64,000 nucleotides of DNA from Struthio camelus (taxonomy: Eukaryota; Chordata; Aves; Struthioniformes; Struthionidae), in assembly GCF_040807025.1 (NCBI RefSeq), contig NC_090980.1, forward strand, positions 124,001 to 188,000. Reading direction: 5' to 3'. Shown here in pieces: positions 1 to 8,800 of this stretch. The notes beneath the pieces were generated by a model. It was given only the letters and a program-made list of their open reading frames with translations. It made no database searches and was not told where the DNA came from. Position 1 is the first letter of the stretch, and each line of letters opens with the position of its first letter. The translations under genes were made by a program, and so were the position numbers.

Positions 1-660
1 CGGGGGGGGGGGGGCGCCTTCCTCGTGCCCCTCGCCGGGGCGAGCGCCCCCCGCCCCGGGCACACGCGTGTCGGCGCGCACACGCCGCAGCCGGTTGCAC
101 CCCGGGCGGGGAGGGCGCGCGCGGCCCCCCCCGCCCCCCCCCCCCGCGGCCGCCCCGCACGGACACGCGTGCACACGCCTGCTTGCACGAGCCCTCGTGC
201 GCCCCGGGGGCGCCCGGACGCCTGGGTCCATTGGGGGGGGGGGTGCCTGGACGCCTGGGTCCCTGGGGACATCTAGATGCCTGGGCCCCCGGACGCCTGG
301 GTCCGTGGGGGGGTGCCCGGACACCTGGGTCCCTGGGGACACCTGCCTGGGTGCCCGGACGCCTGGGTCCCTGGGGACGTCTGGACACCTAGGTGCCCGG
401 ACGCCTGGGTCCCTGGGGACATCTAGATGCCTGGGCCCCCGGACGCCTGGGTCCGTGGGGGGGCGCCCGGACGCCTGGGTCCATTGGGGGGGGGGCGCCC
501 GGACGCCTGGGTCCCTAGGGACACCTGCTTGGGTGCCCAGACGCCTGGGTCCCTGGGGACATCTGGACACCTAGGTGCCCGGACGCCTGGGTCCCTGGGG
601 GGGTGCCCGGACGCCTGGGTCCCTGGGGAACAGCCGGACGCCTGGGTCCCTGCTGGCTCA
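1..660. repeat. minisatellite with GACGCCTGGGTCC core
   Basis: From about 200 the tract is made of 25-30 base units built on the core GGACGCCTGGGTCCCTGGGG, interspersed with variants such as GGACACCTAGGTGCC. The first 200 bases are GC-rich, low-complexity sequence with a poly-G start. No exon with convincing splice sites is seen here. The open frames across it come from the absence of stops in the repeat unit. Confidence 0.85.
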
Positions 661-764
661 GCGGCGGCGCCCGTGACTCAGGGCCCGACGGGTTCGGCAA
701 CTCTGGGGCGCGCCTCGCTGCCGCCCCCGCGGGGCGGGGGACCCAGGCATCCGGGCCTCCTCGC
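640..764 (+). promoter_or_regulatory. possible promoter/5' UTR of the small membrane-protein gene
   Basis: Just upstream of the ATG at 765 the satellite stops and a short unique GC-rich stretch begins. It contains a perfect AP-1 heptamer TGACTCA at 674-680 and a GGGGCGGGGG Sp1-like box near 732. This could be promoter and 5' UTR. It could equally be the tail of an intron ahead of a splice acceptor (for example CTCAG at 680), in which case the gene starts upstream of the window. Confidence 0.3.
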
Positions 765-2283
765 ATGGCGGCTGCCGCGACGGGTCCCAGGCGTCCGGGC
801 GCGGGGTCCCCGCCGGCGGAGGGGCCGGAGCCCCCCGGCACGACCCCCCCCGGCGCCGGCAGCACCCCCGAGCCCACGGCGGCGCCGGCGCCCCGCGGGG
901 CCCCCCCGTTCCTGGCCTGGGTGGTGGCCGGGGCCCTGGTCGGGGTGCTGCTGGCCGGGGCCCTGGGAGCCGCCCTGGTGCACCGGCGCGTCCGGCCCCG
1001 TCCGCGCCGCCGCCCGGGGTAAGGCCGCCCGGACGCCTGGGCCCCCCCCTCCCCGAACACCTGGGTCCCTCCCTGCCCGGGGTGCCTGGGCCCTCTCCCT
1101 CCCGGACGCCTGGGCCCCCTCCCACCTCGGACTCCTGGGCCCCCTCCATCCCAGACACCTGGGCCCCCTGTCCTGGAGACCTGGATCCCCCCCGCCCCGG
1201 ACTCCTGGGCCCCGTCCATCCCGGACACCTGGGTCCTCTGCCCCGGACACCTGGGCCCCCCCGCCCCAAAACCTGGGTCCCCCCCTGCCCCGGATGCCTG
1301 GGCCCCCTGTCCTGGAGACCTGGATCCCCCCCCGCCCCGGACTCCTGGGCCCCCTCCATCCCGGATGCCTGGGCCCCCTGTCCTGGAGATCTGGATCCCC
1401 CCCCGCCCCGCCCCGGACTCCTGGGCCCCATCCATCCTGGACACCTGGGCCCCCTATCCTGGAGATCTGGATCCCCCCCCTCCCCAAAACCTGGGTCCCT
1501 CCCTGCCCCGGATGCCTGGGCCCCCTGTCCTGGAGACCTGGATCCCCCCCACCCCGGACTCCTGGGCCCCGTCCATCCTGGATGCCTGGGCCCCCTGTCC
1601 TGGAGACCTGGATCCCCCCCCGCCCCGGACACCTGGGCCCTGTCCATCCCAGACGCCTGGGCCCCCTGTCCTGGAGATCTGGATCCTCCCTCCCCAACTC
1701 CTGGGTCCCTCCCTGCCCCGGACACCTGGGCCCCCCCTCTCCAAAACCTGGGTCCCTCCCTGCCCCGGATGCCTGGGCCCCCTGTCCTGGAGACGTGGAT
1801 CCCCCCGTCCCGGACGCCTGGGCCCCCCGAGCCCCTCCAGGCTCCCCCTGAATCTTTGCAGGGAAACGGGGACTCGGGAGCCGAGAGCGAAGAAACCGGC
1901 AGCCTCCCGCGAGGGTGAGTGCTGCACCCGGACGCCGGGGCCCCCCGGACGCCGGGGCCCCCCGGGGCTCGGGCCGGGCCCGGACGCCGGGGCCCCCCGG
2001 GGCTCGGGCCGGGCCCGGACGCCGGGGCCCCCCGGACGCCGGGGCCCATCTCTGTGTCCCCCCAGATGACGAGGAGCCGATCTGCGAGGTGGCCGAGTCG
2101 CCCCTGGAGTCGCCGCTGACCCCGGCGCCCCTGCCCCCCGCGACCTCTGACCCCGCGCCCCGACCCCGGCGCCCCCTGACCTCTGACCCCGCGCCCCGGC
2201 ACCCCCTGCCCCCCGCGACCCCTGACCCCGCGCCCCGGCCCTGGCACCCCCTGACCCCTGACCCTTCACCCCAGCCCCCCTAA
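765..2283 (+). CDS. unrecognised small single-pass membrane protein, three exons
   Basis: Exons 765-1018, 1862-1914 and 2066-2283 join in phase (GT-AG at both introns) to 174 codons ending in TAA. Residues 1-47 are Pro/Ala/Thr-rich. Residues 49-72 form a strongly hydrophobic segment with small-residue spacing (FLAWVVAGALVGVLLAGALG), followed by the basic stop-transfer stretch HRRVRPRPRRR. The cytosolic part is acidic around DDEEPICEVAESPLESPL and then Pro-rich, built on a degenerate SDPAPRP repeat. There is no signal peptide if translation starts at 765, so it is either a signal-anchor protein or the C-terminal end of a longer type I receptor whose upstream exons lie outside the window. It has no tyrosine motif. 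The second exon is only readable in the spliced frame, which supports the model. A poly(A) signal follows. It converges on the CEACAM1-like gene. I do not recognise the family. Confidence 0.5.
1019..1861 (+). repeat. intronic minisatellite (CCTGGGCCCCC units)
   Basis: The intron of the small membrane-protein gene is filled with 30-35 base units of the type CCGGACTCCTGGGCCCC alternating with TGTCCTGGAGACCTGGATCC. It is flanked by a GTAAGG donor and a CTTTGCAG acceptor. It shares the (G/A)C-CCTGGG core with the 5' tract. Confidence 0.85.
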
Positions 2284-2323
2284 CCCTGCCCCCCCGTGAC
2301 CCCTGACCCCGGGGGATCCCGAC

Positions 2324-2329
2324 ATTAAA
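2324..2329 (+). promoter_or_regulatory. poly(A) signal ATTAAA, small membrane-protein gene
   Basis: ATTAAA lies 41 bases after the TAA stop at 2281-2283, the usual spacing for a short 3' UTR. It is the common variant hexamer. Confidence 0.6.
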
Positions 2330-2790
2330 CTGCCGCCGCTGCCGCCGCCTCTCGTCTTCCTTCGCCCGGACGCCTGGGCCCCTTCGGGGCGGCGGGGGGG
2401 GGAGGATCGGCCCCGGACACCTGGGTCCTCCCATGGGGCAGCCCCCGGGGGGGGGAGGCCAGGCGTCCGGGGGGGGGGACCGGGCCCTCGTGCGACGTCC
2501 CCCCTGCACCGCTTCCCCGTCTCCCGCAGCCGAGGGGCCCCGGCGTCCGGGAGGGGCCCCGGCGTCCGGGCGGGGAAGGATCCGGGTGCTTCTTCCAGCC
2601 CCCCCGCCCCAAGGGCGATTCCCCCCTCCCCGGACACCTGGGCCCGTGGTGCCGGGTTGGGGCAGCCCCCCCCGGCAGGGATCCCCCGGGGGGCCCAGGC
2701 GTCCGGGTCTGCCGCCGCCGGGGCGGCGAACGTGTCACGAGCGCGCGCGTCGCCAGCGCCTGCGAGAGCCGCTTCTCCTCCGGCACCTGC

Positions 2791-2796
2791 TTTATT
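2791..2796 (-). promoter_or_regulatory. poly(A) signal AATAAA of the CEACAM1-like gene
   Basis: The + strand reads TTTATT, i.e. AATAAA on the minus strand, 78 bases after the TGA stop (2874-2876) of the CEACAM1-like gene. It gives a very short 3' UTR and leaves about 450 bases between this 3' end and that of the convergent upstream gene. Those 450 bases hold only scattered CCCAGGCGTCCGGG repeats. Confidence 0.7.
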
Positions 2797-2873
2797 CCAG
2801 CGGCCGGACCGGCGCGCCGCCACCCCGGCGGGGCCCAGGCGTCCGGGCGGGCGGGGGGGCGCCGGGCCCCCCC

Positions 2874-5800
2874 TCACCTCCGCTTCACCTCGGAGTAGAC
2901 GGTGCCGCCGTCGCGGGGGGGGCTGCGGGCGGCCGCCCCCGGCGCCCTGAACGCCAGCGTCGAGTACTTGATCTCCTCCTCCTCCTCCGGCGCGGCAGCC
3001 GGCCCCAGGGGCCCCGGCGTCCGGGCCTCCAGCTGCATGGCGACAGGGACGGGGACCCAGGCGTCCAGGCCCCCACTCGGATGAGGATGGGGACAAGGGA
3101 CCCCGGCGTCCGGGCCCGAGGGACCCAGGCGTCCGGGCCCCCGCTCGGATGGGGACAAGGGACCCAGGCGTCCGGGCCCGAGGGACCCAGGCGTCTGGGC
3201 CCCCGCTCGGATGAGGACAAGGGACCCCGGCGTCCGGGCCCGAGGGACCCAGGCGTCCGGGCCCCCGCTCGGATGGGGACAAGGGACCCCGGCGTCCAGG
3301 CCCGAGGGACCCAGGTGTCCGGGCCCCCGCTCGGATGGGGACAAGGGACCCAGGCGTCCGGGCCTCCCGCCCCCCAGGGCTGGCTGACCCAGGGGTTCAG
3401 GCTCCCCCCACCGGCCCCGGGCAGGGGGCCCAGGCGTCCGGGCGCGTGGCCCCTTACCGTGCCGGGGGAGCCGTCGGCGCTCGGGAGCCCTGCGGGAGGC
3501 GGCGGGGGGGGGTCAGGGGCGCCCGGCGGGGGGGGGGGCCACACTGGGGTCCGGAGGGACCCCCGCAACCGTCCCGCCGGGTCCCCGGACTCACCGCGGG
3601 GGGGGCCGGCGGCCTCGGCCCCGTTGGGGGCGGCGGGCGGGGGGCGGGCGGGGGTCCCCGGCCCCCCCCGGCGCCGGCCGCGGCCCCTCGTCCGGCGCCA
3701 CAGCAGGAACCCGGCGGCCGCCAGCAGCCCCAGGCCGAGCAGGGAGCCCAGGACGGCGCCGGCGACGGCCCCGGGGCTCAGACCTGCGCGGGGGAGGCGG
3801 CGTCAGCGGGGGCCGGGGCCGGGGGACCGGCCACCGGGGACGTCCCGGGGCCGGGGACCGGGCAGGGGGACATCGTGGGGCCGGAGCTCAAGGACCGGGG
3901 ACGTCCCATGGCCGGACCCCATGACTGGGGACGTCCCATGGCCAAGACCCTGGTGACCGGGGACGTCCCGCGGCTGGAGGTCGAGGACCAGGGACGTCCC
4001 ATGGCCGGACCCCATGACTGGGGACGTCCCATGGCCAAGACCCTGGTGACCGGGGACGTCCCGTGGCTGGAGGTCGAGGACCAGGGACGTCCCGCGGACG
4101 GGGACCGGGCAGGAGGACATCGTGGGGCTGGAGCTCAAGGACCGGGGACGTCCCATGGCCGGACCCCATGACTGGGGACGTCCCATGGCCAAGACCCTGG
4201 TGACCGGGGACGTCCCGCGGCTGGAGGTCGAGGACCAGGGACGTCCCATGGCCGGACCCCATGACTGGGGACGTCCCATGGCCAAGACCCTGGTGACCGG
4301 GGACGTCCCGCGGCTGGAGGTCGAGGACCAGGGACGTCCCGCGGACGGGGACCGGGCAGGGGGACATCGTGGGGCTGGAGCTCGGTGACCGGGGACGTCC
4401 CGCGGCCGGAGGTCGAGGACCAGGGACGTCCCGCGGACGGGGACCGGGCATGGGGACATCGTGGGGCTGGAGCTCGAGGACCGGGGACGTCCCGTGGCTG
4501 GAGGTCGAGGACCAGGGACGTCCCGCGGATGGGGACCAGGCATGGGGACATCATGGGGCTGGAGCTCGGTGACCGGGGACGTCCCGTGGCTGGAGGTCGA
4601 GGACCAGGGACGTCCCGGGGACGGGAACCGGGCAGGGGGACATCGTGGGGCCGGAGCTCGGTGACCGGGGACGTCCCGTGGCCGGAGGTCGAGGACCAGG
4701 GACGTCCCATGGACAGGGACCGGGCAGGGGGACATCGTGGGGCCGGAGCTCAAGGACCGGGGACGTCCCATGGCCGGAGGTTGAGGACCACGGATGTCCC
4801 ATGGCCAGACCCTGGTGACCAGGGACGTCCCATGGCCGGAGCTCGGTGACCGGGGACGTCCCGCGGCTGGAGCTTAAGGACCGCGGATGTCCAGTGGCTG
4901 CAGCTCAAGGACCAGGGACGTCCCATGGCTGGAGCTCGAGGACCAGGGACGTCCCATGGCTGGAGCTCTGTGACCGGGGACGTCCCAGGGACGGGGACCG
5001 GGCATGGGGACATCGTGGGGCTGGAGCTTGAGGACCGTGGATGTCCCATGGCCAGACCCTGGTGACCAGAGATGTCCTGTGGTGGGAGCTCAAGGACCAG
5101 GGACGTCCCATGGCTGGAGCTCGGTGACCGGGGACGTCCCGGGGACAGGGACCAGGGATGGGGACTGGGGACATCCCATGGCCAGAGGTTGAGGACCAGG
5201 GACGTCCCGCAGCCGGAGCTCGGTGACTGGGGACGTCCTGTGGATGGAGCTTGAGGACCAGGGACGTCCCATGGACGGGGCTCGAGGACCGTGGATGTCC
5301 CATGGCCGGACCCCGGTGACCGGGGACGTCCCACAGCCGGAGCTCGAGGACCAGGGACGTCCCACGGCCGGAGCTTGGTGACCGGGGAGGTCCCACGGCT
5401 GGAGCTCAAGGATCAGGGATGTCCCACGGCCAGACCCTGGAGACTGGGGACGTCCCGCAGCTGGAGCTCGAGGACCAGGGACGTCCCACAGCCGGAGCCT
5501 GGTGACTGGTGACGTGCCACGGCCGGAGCTTGAGGACCAGGGACGTCCCACGGCCGGAGCTTGGTGACCGGGGAGGTCCCACGGCTGGAGCTCAAGGATC
5601 AGGGATGTCCCATGGCCGGAGCCTGGTGACTGGGGACGTCCCGCGGCTGGAGCTCGAGGACCGTGGATGTCCCGTGGCTGGAGCTCGAGGACCAGGGACG
5701 TCCCACGGCCGGAGCTTGGTGACTGGGGAGGTCCCACGGCTGGAGCTCAAGGACCAGGGATGTCCCATAGCCAGACCCTGGTGACTGGGGAGGTCCCACA

Positions 5801-8800
5801 GCCGGAGCTCGAGGACCAGGGACGTCCCACGGCCGGAGCCTGGTGACTGGGAACGTGCCACGGCCGGAGCTCGAGGACGAGGGACGTCCCGTGGACGGGG
5901 CTCAAGGACCGCGGATGTCCCACGGCTGGACCCCGGTGACTGGGGACGTCCTGCAGCCGGAGCTCGAGGACCAGAGACGTCCCGGGGACGGGGACCGGGG
6001 ACGGGGACATCGTGGGGCCGGAGCTCGAAGACCGGGGACATCCCATGGCCAGACCCTGGTGACCGGGGACATCCCACAGACAGGGACCGGTGTCCGGGGA
6101 CATTCCACGGCCAGACCCTGGTGACCAGGGACGTCCCGCGGCCAGAGCTCAGTGAGCGGGGACGTCCTGTGGATGGAGGTCGAGGACCGGGGACGTCCCG
6201 CGGCCGGACCCCCGCGACCGGGGACGTCCCATGGCTGGAGCTCAAGGACCAGGGACGTCCCACGGCTGGAGCTCAAGGACCAAGGATGTTCTGTGGCCCG
6301 ATCCTGGTGACCAGGAACATCCCATGGCCGGACCCCCACGACCGGGGACGTCCCGTGGCTGGAGCTCAAGGACCAGGGACGTCCCGCGGCTGGAGCTCAA
6401 GGACCAAGGATGTTCTGTGGCCCGACCCTGGTGACCAGGAACATCCCATGGCCGGACCCCCACGACCGGGGACGTCCCGTGGCTGGAGCTCAAGGACCAG
6501 GGACGTCCCGCGGCTGGACCCCCGCAACCGGGGACGTCCCGTGGCTGGAGCTCAAGGACCAGGGACGTCCCGCGGCTGGACCCCCGCGACCAGGGACGTC
6601 CCGCGGCCGGACCCCCACGACCGGGGACGTCCCGCAGCCAGAGCTCAAGGACCAGGGACGTCCCGCGGCTGGACCCCCGCGACCAGGGACGTCCCACGGC
6701 CAGACCCCCACGACCGGGGACGTCCCGCAGCCAGAGCTCAAGGACCAGGGACGTCCCGCGGCCGGACCCCCGCGACCGGGGACGTCCCGCGGCCGGAGCT
6801 CAAGGACCAGGGACGTCCCGCGGCCGGACCCCGAGGACCAGGGACGTCCCGCGGCCGGACCCCGAGGACCGGGGACGTCCCACAGCTGGAGCTCAAGGAC
6901 CAGGGACGTCCCGCGGCCGGACCCCCGCGACCGGGGACGTCCCGCAGCCGGAGCTCAAGGACCAGGGACGTCCCACGGCTGGACCCCGAGGACCAGGGAC
7001 GTCCCGCAGCCGGACCCCGAGGACCGGGGACGTCCCGCCGCCGGAGCTCAAGGACCAGGGACGTCCCGCGGCCGGACCCCGAGGACCAGGGACGTCCCGC
7101 CACCGGACCCCCGCGACCGGGGACGTCCCGCGGCCGGAGCTCGAGGACCAGGGACGTCCCGCGGCCGGACCCCCGCGACCAGGGACGTCCCGCGGCCGGA
7201 CCCCCACGACCAGGGACGTCCCGCGGCCGGACCCCCGCGACCAGGGACGTCCCGCGGCCGGAGCTCGAGGACCAGGGACGTCCCGCGGCCGGACCCCCAC
7301 GACCGCGGGCGCGGGCAGGCCCCGGGGAGCCGCCGTCCCGGCGCGCGCGGCCGCCCCGACTCACCGCCCGCCGGCAGCTGCAGGAGGACGGTGGCGGCGG
7401 CGGCGCGGCCCAGCGCGGGGTTGGTGGCCACGCAGCGGTACTCGCCGGCCTGCGACGCCTCCTCGAAGACGAAGGCCAGGCGGCTCTGGTGGCCCACGGT
7501 GGCGTTGCCGAAGTCCCAGCGGTAGCGCGGCGGCGGGACGGCGGCGGCGGCGCAGGCCAGCTCCACCCGGGAGCCCAGCGGCGCCCGCACGGGGCTCGGC
7601 GGGGAGACGGCGGCGGCGGCGGGCCCGTCTGCGGGGACAGGGGCGAGCGGCGCGGGAGGGACGGGCCGCGGGGACGGGGACGCCGCGGGGGGACGGGACG
7701 CGGCGACGCGCTGTAGGGACGCGGCACGGGGACACGGCAGAGGGACGCGGCAGGGGGACGTGGTGCAGGGATGCGGCAGGGGGACGTGACACGGGGACGC
7801 GGCACGGGGACGCCGTGGAGGGACGTGGGAGGGGGACGTGGTGCAGGGATGCGGCAGGGGGACGTGACACGGGGACGCGGCACGGGGACGCCGTGGAGGG
7901 ACGTGGGAGGGGGACGTGGTGCAGGGAGATGTGACGGGGACGCAGTGCAGGGACATGGCAGGGGGACGTGACACAGCGACGTGGTGCAGGGATGTGACAC
8001 GGGGACGTGGTGCAGGGACGCAGCAGGGGGACGCGGTGCAGGGACGCGGTGCAGGGACGCGGCAGGGGGATGTGGCACGGGGACATGGCAGGGGGACGTG
8101 GTGCAGGGACGCGGCAGGGGGACGCGGTGCAGGGACGTGGTGCAGGGGGACATGGCAGGGGGACGTGGTGCAGGGACGTGGCAGGGGGATGTGACACGGG
8201 GACATGGCAGGGGGACGTGGCAGGGAGAAGTGACGGGGACGCGGTGCAGGGACGTGGCAGGGGGACGTGACACAGCGACGTGGTGCAGGGATGTGACACG
8301 GGGACGTGGTGCAGGGACGCGGCAGGGGGACGCGGTGCAGGGACGTGGCAGGGGGACGCGGTGCAGGGACATGGCAGGAGGATGTGACACAGCGATGTGG
8401 TGCAGGGATGCAGCACGGTGACGCGGCACGGGGACGTGGTGCAGGGACGTGGTGCAGGGATGTGACACGGGGACGTGGTGCAGGGACGCGGCAGGGGGAG
8501 GTGACACAGCGACGTGGTGCAGGGATGTGACACGGGGACGTGGTGCAGGGACGCGGCAGGGGGACGCGGTGCAGGGACATGGTGCAGGGGGACATGGCAG
8601 GGGGACGCGGTGCAGGGACGTGGTGCAGGGGGACATGGCAGGGGGACGCGGTGCAGGGACATGGCAGGAGGATGTGACACAGCGATGTGGTGCAGGGATG
8701 CAGCGCGGTGACGCGGCACGGGGACGTGGTGCAGGGACGTGGTGCAGGGACGTGGCAGGGGGACGTGGTGCAGGGACGTGGCAGGGGGACGCGGTGCAGG

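Noticed and set aside
2874-3032. Siglec or SLAM-type receptor tail
   Set aside because: YSTLAF and YSEVKRR resemble several ITIM/ITSM receptors, but the N domain without canonical cysteines, the VLYGP linker and the exon phases fit CEACAM.
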